Assembly (NCBI GenBank): GCA_964569695.1
Contig: CAZMUA010000005.1
Location: 79,192-143,191 of the forward strand
DNA: 64,000 bases
DNA from: UBA8106 sp964569695
Lineage (GTDB): Bacteria; Acidobacteriota; Vicinamibacteria; Vicinamibacterales; UBA823
Direction: 5' to 3'
Position 1 is the stretch's first letter, and the number at the start of each line of letters is the position of its first letter. Below the pieces are notes generated by a model. It saw only the letters and a program-made list of their open reading frames with translations. It ran no database searches and was not told the DNA's origin. Positions 41,865 through 49,863 of this stretch are shown one piece after another. Made by a program: the position numbers and the translations under genes.

Positions 41865-41887
41865 TTATGGTTGCTCTGCAACCATAA
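41865..41887. terminator. Perfect 9-bp stem-loop at the end of the amidase gene
   Basis: TTATGGTTG (41865-41873) and CAACCATAA (41879-41887) form a perfect nine-pair stem with a five-base loop, including the amidase stop codon. No U-tract follows on either strand, so it may stabilise the 3' end of the amidase mRNA or aid Rho-dependent ending. Confidence 0.3.
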
Positions 41888-43448
41888 AGGTCTTCAATGA
41901 TTCTTGGTATCGAAGAATCGCTTGAACTAACCCTTCTGCTATGGCTTGACGGTATGCCTCGGTCTTGAGAAGAAGAGACTCAGCTCGATTACTTAAAAAC
42001 GAGATTTCAGCGAGAACGCTGGGCATTTCTGCGCCAATAAGCACAACAAAAGGCGCCTGCTTTACTCCAAGGTTTCGCAATTTCGTATTTATGGATACTA
42101 ACTCCTTGTGCATTGTTTGTTGAACCAACTCCGCAAGGTCTCTTGACTCATCCAGCTTATTGTTGAGTGTAATCCTCTCGACCAGTCCTGACAGATCTTG
42201 CATGGTTTCTTCTGAGGCTGAATTTTCACGTGCTGCTAAAGCCTCGGCCTCTGAATCGGATGCAAAATTTAAGAAATAGGTCTCGACTCCACGCACCTTT
42301 CTATTGTCGTTGGCGTTTGCATGAATTGAGAGGAATAGGTCTGCAGCATGACGATTCGCTATGGCAGTGCGTTCCTTTAGTGGAATGAAAACATCAGTGT
42401 CACGCGTAAGAATTACATCGATTGTAGGTCGGCTAGCCAGTAGTTCTTTCACGCGAAGAGCAACATCCAGAACGACATCAGCTTCAGTTAGCCCCGAACC
42501 GCGAGCCCCAGGATCATGTCCGCCGTGTCCTGGGTCGATAACGATGCGCGAGACACCAAGGCCTAACTGACGAGAAAGCGAGAAGTCTCCGTTTAGATTG
42601 GCTGTTGGAGCGGCCGGTGGTGGTTGTGGACTTAACACAGCCGCTACTTGATGATCTTTACGTGTAAAATCCACAATAAGTCGGTAGGGATTGTATAGGG
42701 AGAAGACAGCATACGAAGCAACTTCGTTGAGATCGAAGACTATACGTGTTGTGTTTGTGGGGTGTTGCCCGAGTCGAATCTTTCGAACAATATCATCGGT
42801 GTAGCTCAGGGTTGTATTATGCAGAGTCGCGGGTGTTTCGGTCTTCTTTAAATCAAAAAATAGTCGTGGAGGACTGTCAAGTTCTTCCTGGTAGTATGCC
42901 ACTTCGGCGTCTAATTCAATGGTAACCCTTACAGCCTCGGCCATCGGTGTTCGCTCGATGCGCCTAAGAGAGATAGGGCTGGGACTGGTTGTTTGAGGTT
43001 TGATACTCGAGACTAGAGTGTTCAGCCTTGAATCAATTTGAGCTACCAAGGAACTAGAAGGATATTCACTTTCGATTAACTCAAGGAGTCGTTCTCCTCT
43101 GATACGGTCGTTTGTATCTCTATATCGCTGAAATGCGTCGAATGCCAACCCTGCTGCCTGCCAAAGTGCGTTATCGCTGTAGCCGCTTCTAGGATATTTG
43201 TGGACAATTTGTTGGTACTGATTGATCAGGTTGCGAAGCTGTTGGAGTGAAGGCGGTGTTGGACGCCCTTCGTCCGTTAGGACACTCTCACTATCCAGGG
43301 CAGCAAGGTACATGTCTCGTGCCGATTCGGCTTGTAAGGAGTGAGCCGATAAACCGACAGTGAGTAACAGTAAAATTATGCACAGGCAGTTTATTTGGTG
43401 GGTTCGAAATGGGCGAAGCCACGTTTGGTAGATCGAAAAAGGAGACAT
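41865..43448 (-). CDS. N-acetylmuramoyl-L-alanine amidase (AmiC type, with AMIN domain)
   Basis: 527 residues. A signal peptide or anchor at about 18-40 is followed by a TPR-like helical region (about 45-150), an AMIN domain at about 165-275 (FFDLKKTETPATLHN, LYNPYRLIVDF) that localises such enzymes to peptidoglycan, and an Amidase_3 domain with the zinc motif VIDPGHGGHDPGARG and LSIHANAN. It cleaves the stem peptide from MurNAc during cell separation. It is 23 bases after ftsK on the same strand, fitting a division role. An N-terminal TPR region is less usual for AmiC. Confidence 0.9.
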   Translation of the reverse strand: MSPFSIYQTWLRPFRTHQINCLCIILLLLTVGLSAHSLQAESARDMYLAALDSESVLTDEGRPTPPSLQQLRNLINQYQQIVHKYPRSGYSDNALWQAAGLAFDAFQRYRDTNDRIRGERLLELIESEYPSSSLVAQIDSRLNTLVSSIKPQTTSPSPISLRRIERTPMAEAVRVTIELDAEVAYYQEELDSPPRLFFDLKKTETPATLHNTTLSYTDDIVRKIRLGQHPTNTTRIVFDLNEVASYAVFSLYNPYRLIVDFTRKDHQVAAVLSPQPPPAAPTANLNGDFSLSRQLGLGVSRIVIDPGHGGHDPGARGSGLTEADVVLDVALRVKELLASRPTIDVILTRDTDVFIPLKERTAIANRHAADLFLSIHANANDNRKVRGVETYFLNFASDSEAEALAARENSASEETMQDLSGLVERITLNNKLDESRDLAELVQQTMHKELVSINTKLRNLGVKQAPFVVLIGAEMPSVLAEISFLSNRAESLLLKTEAYRQAIAEGLVQAILRYQESLKTFMVAEQP

Positions 43449-43471
43449 TGCCAGAATAATTAAAGTTTCAA

Positions 43472-45766
43472 TCAGCGCAGTTGCGCGTCAATCTCATCAA
43501 AATAGTCTTTACTAACAAGGACTTCACGTGCTTTACCGCCACCGCCGGAAGACACAAGACCCTCGGACTCCATCATGTCGACCAGGCGTGCAGCACGGCT
43601 GAAGCCGATACGGAGTCGGCGCTGAAGGAATGAGATTGAAGCCTGCCCATTTGTAACGATGATTCGTGAGGCTTCGTCGTACAGAGTGTCTCGTTCAAAC
43701 TCGATTGCCTCAGCCTTTTTTTCCTCTTCGGTGATTGTTTTATCGTAGACAGGTTGGGCTTGTTTTCGAAGAAAGCTAGCTAGTCGCGACGATTCCTGTT
43801 CTGAAATGTATGGCCCGTGTAGCCGGATAACGCGAGAAGATGTTGGTGGCATGAACAGCATGTCTCCCATGCCGAGGAGTTGTTCGGCGCCATTTCCATC
43901 CAAAATTGTTCTCGAGTCAATCTTGGACGAAACCTGAAAAGAAATTCTGGCTGGCAGGTTGGCTTTAATTAGTCCGGTGATGACGTCGACCGACGGTCTC
44001 TGCGTTGCCAAAATTAAATGGATGCCTACGGCTCTGGCCATTTGTGCGAGCCGGGCAATCGACTCTTCAACTTCGTTGCTCGCGACCATCATCAAGTCGG
44101 CAAGCTCATCAATGATAACGACAATATAAGGCAAAGTTTCGGGAGCTTCCTCTTTTGATTCTTCTGCAAGATTATTTGCGTTTCGATTGTACTGATCGAT
44201 ATTTCGAACACCGTTTGCTGCCAATAGTTTGTAGCGTTCCTCCATTTCACGAACGGCCCAGCGGAGGGCATTAGATGCTAGTTTGGGGTCAACAACCACT
44301 GGGGTGAGAAGATGGGGCACGTCTTGATACATTCCTAATTCAAGACGCTTTGGATCGATCATAATAAAACGCACCTCTTTAGGTGTCGCCCGATACAGAA
44401 TGCTCGTAATCATTGCGTTAACGGATACTGATTTACCTGCGCCTGTTGCTCCAGCTATCAACAAGTGCGGCATTGTTGCCAGGTCTGTGACAAATGGTTC
44501 ACCGTGAATCGTCTTTCCAAGTGCCATGGTTAGCTTCGAAGTGGAACGTTTATAGGTGTCGGATTCCAGTAATTCACGTAGAGAGATTTGTTCACGTGTT
44601 TGGTTCGGAATTTGAATGCCGACTGTTGATTTACCAGGTATCCGATCTATGAGCACTGAATTCGCCTGCATGGCAAGACACAGGTCTTCGGTTAATCCGG
44701 TCACCTTTGAATATTTGACACCAGCCTCTGGTTTAAACTCATAAGTCGTGACAACTGGTCCAGGATGAATTTGGTCCACCGAGCCTTCAACATTAAACTC
44801 TTTGCACTTGTCTGCTAGTAAACGAGCGCCTTCCATTAATTCTCGATCGTCAACCTTTCGGACTATTCTCGCTGAGTCGAGCAAACTCAACGTTGGTAAA
44901 ACGTACGCACCATTTCGTCGTTCTGCGGGCGCTCTTGACGATGCTTCTGAAAGTGGCAGCGGTTCTGACGAAGCCGGCTGTTTTGGTTTCTTGATTGAAG
45001 GCCTTCCGTTCAGTGAAGGAGCCTGAGAGGGATCGACGGACTCTTCGTCCTCGGCTTCTGATTCTTGCTCCAATCTAGGGGTTGGCTCTATGGATATTCT
45101 CGGTAAAGGTTTCGACTCCGGGCGTTTTTCTAATTGATTTGCCTTGCGGAGTCTTTGACGGTATTTTTCGTATGTTTGCCTAGCGTAATTCGACAAAATA
45201 CTTATCAAGCGAATTAACGTACCCCAACCGCTGGCAGCGCTTCTGCCAATGGAAGCTTGGGTTGAGAGAATGATTGATAAAAAGCACAAAGTCAGGATGA
45301 AAATAATCGAGCCGAGGCGATTGAGGATGTTAGCGAGATTTGCTGCGAGCCAACTTCCCACTAGGCCGCCAGCTGAGTCAGCTGAAATTACGATTTCCCC
45401 AGCATCAAAATCAAAAGCGATACTCAGAAAAGAAGCTAGGGCTATAAGGAGAGTTATGGTTCCGACATATTTTGTATAAATCGCGTCAACCTGCAGACAC
45501 CAAAAATACTGCCAGCCTAGAACAGACAACAAACCTGGAATCAAGTAAGCAGCGAAACCGAAGGACTGAAATGATAGATAAGAAAGAAAAGCTCCAAGTG
45601 GGCCAATGTAGTTTGCAGGACTATTGTCAGTTCCGTTGTTAATAAAAACCCAGACAGGGTCCGCTGGTGAGTGTGTTGCCAGGGAGATAAACCATAGCAA
45701 ACCGAGGGCAAACAGCCCTACACCGACGAACTCGCTAATCCGTTCCGACTTTTGAGATCCAGCCAT
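43472..45766 (-). CDS. ftsK: FtsK/SpoIIIE DNA translocase
   Basis: 764 residues. Four membrane segments lie within about 12-170, then a charged linker of about 100 residues (shorter than in E. coli), then the motor: Walker A GATGAGKS at 439-446, Walker B VVIIDELADLMM, and a C-terminal winged-helix gamma domain (SISFLQRRLRIGFSRAARLVDMME) that reads chromosome polarity sites. It pumps DNA at the division septum to resolve chromosome dimers. AAGGA lies six bases before the ATG. Confidence 0.95.
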   Translation of the reverse strand: MAGSQKSERISEFVGVGLFALGLLWFISLATHSPADPVWVFINNGTDNSPANYIGPLGAFLSYLSFQSFGFAAYLIPGLLSVLGWQYFWCLQVDAIYTKYVGTITLLIALASFLSIAFDFDAGEIVISADSAGGLVGSWLAANLANILNRLGSIIFILTLCFLSIILSTQASIGRSAASGWGTLIRLISILSNYARQTYEKYRQRLRKANQLEKRPESKPLPRISIEPTPRLEQESEAEDEESVDPSQAPSLNGRPSIKKPKQPASSEPLPLSEASSRAPAERRNGAYVLPTLSLLDSARIVRKVDDRELMEGARLLADKCKEFNVEGSVDQIHPGPVVTTYEFKPEAGVKYSKVTGLTEDLCLAMQANSVLIDRIPGKSTVGIQIPNQTREQISLRELLESDTYKRSTSKLTMALGKTIHGEPFVTDLATMPHLLIAGATGAGKSVSVNAMITSILYRATPKEVRFIMIDPKRLELGMYQDVPHLLTPVVVDPKLASNALRWAVREMEERYKLLAANGVRNIDQYNRNANNLAEESKEEAPETLPYIVVIIDELADLMMVASNEVEESIARLAQMARAVGIHLILATQRPSVDVITGLIKANLPARISFQVSSKIDSRTILDGNGAEQLLGMGDMLFMPPTSSRVIRLHGPYISEQESSRLASFLRKQAQPVYDKTITEEEKKAEAIEFERDTLYDEASRIIVTNGQASISFLQRRLRIGFSRAARLVDMMESEGLVSSGGGGKAREVLVSKDYFDEIDAQLR

Positions 45767-46072
45767 CTGATTCCTTGCCTGTATTAATTCCCACGTTTGG
45801 ACAACATTTCAGGTCAGTGCACGTAAATTCACAGCTACTATCGTGTTTATCGGCACGGGCATTATTTTCTATACATTAAGGTAAATCCTTTAAAAGGAAG
45901 AATTTACTATGATGTATATCTATTCGACTTCCTGAAATTAGAACTCAATGAAAACAGTTACCGTTCCGGTTAATGCATTTTTCAGGCTTCTGGGGTGGCC
46001 TGACGGAGGGATATCAAAAGAGCCAATAAAACGGACAGTTATTGAGCCTTTCTTTGTCGAATATAACACACC
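45767..46072. other. 306-base intergenic region between ftsK and ksgA
   Basis: AT-rich in the middle (45860-45940). It contains a perfect 13-base palindrome TCCTTTAAAAGGA at 45886-45898, an 8-codon frame (45909-45935) preceded by AAAAGGA, and a 42-codon plus-strand frame (45948-46076) without a ribosome site that overlaps the ksgA end. I do not count either frame as a gene. It probably holds the ftsK promoter on the minus strand, but no clear boxes could be assigned. Confidence 0.4.
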
Positions 46073-46885
46073 TTAGGATGCGCTGGAAGTTACTACCTTG
46101 GTAAGCTCTTTATATTCAGAAAGTTCTAGGGTTTCAGGTCTTCGACTGGGATCTATCTTGGAAGATTCTATTGCTTTGATCGGGTCGACTCCAACAGTCT
46201 CGGCGTAAGGCTTCAGCGCATTGAGAAGAGTTTTTCGACGTCTCTGAAAAACAGTCCGAACAAGCCGTTCGAATACGAGATATTGAGATGGTGAAATTCT
46301 TGACTTTCGAAATCTGAGTTGCACGACAGCTGAATAAACTCTTGGCGTAGGTCGAAATGCTCCTGGCGGAAGGGTCATTATTCGACGGGCGTCAGCATGG
46401 ACGCTAGTCATAATTGCAACAGGTCCGTAATTCCTGTCTCCTACTGTTGCAACTACACGATCAGCCACCTCTCGTTGGAGCATTAAGGTTGCGTCATTAA
46501 ACAGATCGTCGGAGGCTTGCAACTTCAACAGACGAAAAAGTATCTGACTGGAAATATTGTAAGGAAGATTGCCAACAACCCGAATTCGCGATTGCTGTCG
46601 ATAAGGTTTAATAGTCCCTGGTAAATCAATCAATAAGAAGTTATCGGATATCAGTGTCACTGCCGCGGGGAGTTTTTTAGCCAAGCGAGCAGTTAACTCG
46701 CGGTCGATTTCGATGGCTATCAGACGAGAAACAGTTGGTGCGAGTGCGAGAGTTAACGCGCCTCGACCAGCGCCAATTTCCACAATCAAGTCCGACGGTT
46801 GAGGTTGGATCGATTTAACTAATTTGTTGACCCAAGTTTGTTCAAGAAAGTGCTGGCCAAACTTTCGTTGAGAACGCATCGGCAT
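46073..46885 (-). CDS. rsmA: 16S rRNA (adenine-1518/1519-N6) dimethyltransferase
   Basis: 270 residues of the KsgA family. SAM-binding motif VEIGAGRGALTLAL, and the catalytic NLPYNIS motif are present, with the C-terminal helical domain (FRPTPRVYSAVV, QRRRKTLLNAL). It dimethylates two adenosines near the 3' end of 16S rRNA late in 30S assembly. The second Met at 46879 is an equally possible start. Confidence 0.94.
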   Translation of the reverse strand: MPMRSQRKFGQHFLEQTWVNKLVKSIQPQPSDLIVEIGAGRGALTLALAPTVSRLIAIEIDRELTARLAKKLPAAVTLISDNFLLIDLPGTIKPYRQQSRIRVVGNLPYNISSQILFRLLKLQASDDLFNDATLMLQREVADRVVATVGDRNYGPVAIMTSVHADARRIMTLPPGAFRPTPRVYSAVVQLRFRKSRISPSQYLVFERLVRTVFQRRRKTLLNALKPYAETVGVDPIKAIESSKIDPSRRPETLELSEYKELTKVVTSSAS

Positions 46886-46993
46886 TCACCAGAAGCAATT
46901 GAGCAAGGTATGAATTAACGAAGCGTCAGTTCGCTACTGCTATGGTTGACGTTGAATTCTTATGCACAGGAACTATCAAATTCTAATTCGTTC

Positions 46994-47308
46994 CTAGTGA
47001 ATAGGCTTTTCCGGCTTTACAGTCTGTGTCGCCGACTCGTTATAAGCGCGAATGTGTTCTTGCAAAGACGCTATTAATGTCGGCACCACTGGCAATGGGA
47101 CTACAATTTCGGCTCGAACCGGCGCCCGGACAGTTTGGTCCTTCTTCGCGCTTTCGATGTCTTTCTGGGACAGAGGCATAATCTCGCAAAACGTTAAGGT
47201 GACATCGAACGGTGTATGCGCGACATTACAAAAATTTGCATAAATTCTTGGTGACAACTCGTTTTCGTCGGCGACGATTGTAAAATTTATAGGATTTTGT
47301 TCAGACAT
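46994..47308 (-). CDS. DUF3467 protein
   Basis: 104 residues from the ATG at 47308, with GAGG eight bases upstream; a Met eight codons earlier is also open. The sequence PRIYANFCNVAHTPFDVTLTFCEIMP and PLPVVPTLIASLQEHI fits DUF3467, a small cytoplasmic family of unknown function found in many bacteria. It lies 54 bases after lexA on the same strand and may be co-transcribed with it, but nothing else ties it to the SOS response. Confidence 0.72.
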   Translation of the reverse strand: MSEQNPINFTIVADENELSPRIYANFCNVAHTPFDVTLTFCEIMPLSQKDIESAKKDQTVRAPVRAEIVVPLPVVPTLIASLQEHIRAYNESATQTVKPEKPIH

Positions 47309-47362
47309 TGAGACCGCCTCATTGTGGGGCATATTGCCTCTAAAGTTAAAGTGACCTATGTT

Positions 47363-47968
47363 TCAGTACCTTCTCATTACCCCTACAACTACACCTTGGA
47401 TCTGTAGGGCGTCTTCTTTAACAATTATTGGCTGCATGGCCGGATTGGCTGGTTGAAGTTGAATGGTTGTGCCGTTTCTATATAAAGATTTAAGTGTGAC
47501 TTCTGTACCGTTTAACAGGGCGATAACCATCTCGCCGTTTTGGGCCGTCTTGCGGTCTTCGACAATGACGTAGTCGCCATCGCGAATTTGCTCGTCTATC
47601 ATCGAGTTGCCCCTGACGCGAAGTACGTAGGTGTCTCGTTTTCCAATGAAATGTTCCGGTACTGATATTGTTTCAGTGCTAGTGATTGCTTCTATTGGTT
47701 CGCCCGCTGCTACATAACCCATTAACGGAAGTTCTAACGATCGGCTTCCTACGTGAACTGGGACGAGTTCGACAGACCTGCTTCGATTCCAAGCGCGGCG
47801 AATGAAACCCTTTTCCTGAAGGTTGGTTAAATGTTTGTGAACAGTTGCCAATGATGAGAGTGAAAAACGACGACCAATTTCTTCGAGACTCGGGGCGTAA
47901 CCGTGCTGCTGAATGAACTCGTCAAGATAATCGAGAATTTCGCGCTGCCGTTTTGTTAAGGGTTGCAC
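47363..47968 (-). CDS. lexA: LexA repressor
   Basis: 201 residues. A winged helix-turn-helix (about 1-65, LEEIGRRFSLSSLATVHKHLTNL) is followed by the S24 self-cleavage domain: scissile bond Ala88-Gly89 (VAAGEP), Ser122 (RGNSMIDE) and Lys160 (EVTLKSLY). It represses SOS genes until RecA-stimulated self-cleavage. The GTG start has AAGGAG seven bases upstream. A promoter at 48063-48035 and two dyads in its leader suggest autoregulation. Confidence 0.95.
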   Translation of the reverse strand: MQPLTKRQREILDYLDEFIQQHGYAPSLEEIGRRFSLSSLATVHKHLTNLQEKGFIRRAWNRSRSVELVPVHVGSRSLELPLMGYVAAGEPIEAITSTETISVPEHFIGKRDTYVLRVRGNSMIDEQIRDGDYVIVEDRKTAQNGEMVIALLNGTEVTLKSLYRNGTTIQLQPANPAMQPIIVKEDALQIQGVVVGVMRRY

Positions 47969-47991
47969 CCTATCTCCTTAATTGACGATGA

Positions 47992-48014
47992 GGTTTCCTT
48001 AGCCTAGAGAAACC
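47992..48014. promoter_or_regulatory. Candidate LexA operator (dyad GGTTTC-N11-GAAACC)
   Basis: GGTTTC (47992-47997) and GAAACC (48009-48014) are perfect inverted arms 11 bases apart, just downstream of the presumed lexA start site and upstream of its ribosome site. The sequence matches neither the Gram-positive CGAAC-type box nor the E. coli CTGT-N8-ACAG box. Assignment to LexA rests on position only. Confidence 0.35.
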
Positions 48015-48018
48015 GCCC

Positions 48019-48028
48019 CGCGATCGCG
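48019..48028. promoter_or_regulatory. Palindrome CGCGATCGCG at the lexA transcription start
   Basis: A perfect 10-base palindrome, containing GATC, overlaps the predicted lexA start site (near 48028). It could be an operator for LexA or another regulator, or a methylation site. Confidence 0.3.
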
Positions 48029-48034
48029 ATTAAT

Positions 48035-48063
48035 ACTCTATGCAAACAAAAGGCGAATATCAA
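48035..48063 (-). promoter_or_regulatory. Candidate lexA promoter
   Basis: On the minus strand TTGATA (48063-48058) and TAGAGT (48040-48035) are 17 bases apart, five and four matches to consensus. Transcription would start about 60 bases before the GTG. Confidence 0.5.
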
Positions 48064-48123
48064 GTCAATGTTCAATGAGGTTTTAGAGTTGAAGGGTTCC
48101 ATTCTGTTAGCATTCATACTGAA

Positions 48124-49068
48124 ATGAGACTTCCAATCCATCCGCTACCAGCTGGACGGGCTAACTGCGACGTCGTTGGACTTGGTTTAAACAGTATTGA
48201 TTTGTATGCGGTCTTTCCTGGCCCTCTAAAGATTAACGGTAAACAACAGGCCAAGACGCTTGTAAAACATCCGGGAGGCCAGACTGCAACTGCACTAGTT
48301 ACATGCGCGAACTTGGGCTGGCGGGGAAGTTACATTGGGCACTTCGGAGAAGATGAGCATGGCGAGTTAAGCAGAAACAGTTTGATTCGCGCTGGTGTTG
48401 ACGTGTCTCACTCAAAAATAGTGCCCGGTACTACGAATCAATTCGCATGTATTTTGGTAGACCAGCGTACTGGAGATAGAACGATTATTTGGGATCGTCA
48501 TCAAGGACTCAGCATGACGGATGCCGATGTACCGTTGGCAGCAGTCGCTTCGGGGCGTGTGTTGTTGGTGGACTGCGGTGAAACCAAAGCTGCGAGTAAA
48601 GCAGCCCAACATGCTAAGCAAGCAGGTATACCCTCAGTGATTGATGTTGAGCGCGTAAAACCTGGAATTGAAGGACTACTAAATTCGGTCGACATCATCA
48701 TTGCGGCCGAGGAGTTTCCCTCGTCGCTGACTGGAGAACCTGTGCTCGGGAAGGCAATTCGCCAATTATCAGCCCAGTTTAATCCTACGTTAACGGTGGT
48801 AACTCTCGGAGCGGAAGGGAGTCTGGCCTTAATGGGCGGTAAAGAGATTCGGGTTCCTGCGATTCGAGTTGATGCAATTGATACTACTGGGGCTGGGGAC
48901 GCATTTCGAGGCGGCTTTGTGTCTAGCTGGCTCGCTACAGGTGCTGACGCAGAGGTGTCAGACTTACTCAAGTATGCGAACGTGGTTGCAGGACTAAATT
49001 GTTGCGCTTTGGGTGCTCGTGGAGGTCTTCCCACGAAAATTGAAGTTGATAATAAATTGCATGCTTAA
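48124..49068 (+). CDS. PfkB-family carbohydrate kinase
   Basis: 314 residues of the ribokinase/PfkB fold. HPGGQTATALVTCANLGWRGSYIGHFGEDEHGE is the first family signature region and DTTGAGDAFRGGF holds the catalytic Asp259 and anion hole. It phosphorylates a sugar or related alcohol with ATP; the substrate cannot be told from sequence. It is divergent from lexA and transcribed apart from the next gene by 89 bases. Confidence 0.87.
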   Translation: MRLPIHPLPAGRANCDVVGLGLNSIDLYAVFPGPLKINGKQQAKTLVKHPGGQTATALVTCANLGWRGSYIGHFGEDEHGELSRNSLIRAGVDVSHSKIVPGTTNQFACILVDQRTGDRTIIWDRHQGLSMTDADVPLAAVASGRVLLVDCGETKAASKAAQHAKQAGIPSVIDVERVKPGIEGLLNSVDIIIAAEEFPSSLTGEPVLGKAIRQLSAQFNPTLTVVTLGAEGSLALMGGKEIRVPAIRVDAIDTTGAGDAFRGGFVSSWLATGADAEVSDLLKYANVVAGLNCCALGARGGLPTKIEVDNKLHA

Positions 49069-49157
49069 ATTTATGATTTTCGATCGACAGGTATTTTTAT
49101 ATTGCGTGGTACACTCAATCCTTAATCATTCTTAACCCGACAAGAGAGAAGCTGTTT

Positions 49158-49769
49158 ATGCTCCGAATCCTTCGTGCGCATGAAACCGGAATGATGTTTT
49201 GCCTGATCTTCTTGTTCGGGTACTCGCAACAAGCTCAAGAAGTGTCATCAGAGGAAAACGTCGATAGTGTCATGGCTGCAAAAGTCGCCTCTATTAAAGA
49301 ATATGGCCTTAGAGAAACAGGAAGCAGTGCACAAGTGTCGACGCATTTTTCTGAGGATGAGATCGCCAGATTTTTATCAGGCAGTAGCCATGTGCCAGAG
49401 AGTGTGGGCGACATTCAGATCACGTTGGTGGGGGATAATCGATTTATTGCATCCTACGTTATAGATCTTGATCACATTGAGGTGGCTAGAAGTGATGATC
49501 TTCTAGACCCTATGAATTATTTACAAGGTCAGTTACCAATGGTCATGGAAGCGAAAGTTTACAGTGAAGCGGGTAACGGTCGACTGCAGATAGAGCGTGT
49601 GGAGTTGTCCGGAATAGAACTTCCAGATGCGCTCGTTCGCGAAACGATTGCACGGTATACCCGAAGCGCGAATAATCCAGATGGTTGGGATATTGATGAG
49701 TTTTATGGGTTCCCGTACCGGATTAAAGAAGTGAGAGTTGATTCTGGAGAGGTCATTGTAGTGCAGTAA
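49158..49769 (+). CDS. Secreted protein of unknown function
   Basis: 203 residues with a hydrophobic segment at about 11-22 (MMFCLIFLFGYS) and probable cleavage near QQAQE, so likely exported. The mature part is acidic with alternating strands (FSEDEIARFLSG, DIQITLVGDNRFIASYVIDL, VEAKVYSEAGNGRLQIERVEL) and ends RIKEVRVDSGEVIVVQ. That strand-rich layout recalls lipid-binding DUF2993-like proteins, but no motif settles it. It precedes recG by 94 bases. Confidence 0.6.
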   Translation: MLRILRAHETGMMFCLIFLFGYSQQAQEVSSEENVDSVMAAKVASIKEYGLRETGSSAQVSTHFSEDEIARFLSGSSHVPESVGDIQITLVGDNRFIASYVIDLDHIEVARSDDLLDPMNYLQGQLPMVMEAKVYSEAGNGRLQIERVELSGIELPDALVRETIARYTRSANNPDGWDIDEFYGFPYRIKEVRVDSGEVIVVQ

Positions 49770-49863
49770 AGACCCATTGATACCTGCGATGCTGTTTCTT
49801 GCTCAAGTCGCCTTGATGTGAAGAAGTTATAGGTCTATAACCGTCATTCATTTATGTGAACCC

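Noticed and set aside
45948..46076. 42-codon plus-strand frame between ftsK and ksgA
   Set aside because: No Shine-Dalgarno sequence, it overlaps the end of ksgA, and there is no recognisable feature; chance cannot be excluded.
48501..49034. 177-codon frame antisense to the PfkB kinase gene
   Set aside because: Composition is that of an antisense shadow and the sense gene has intact motifs.
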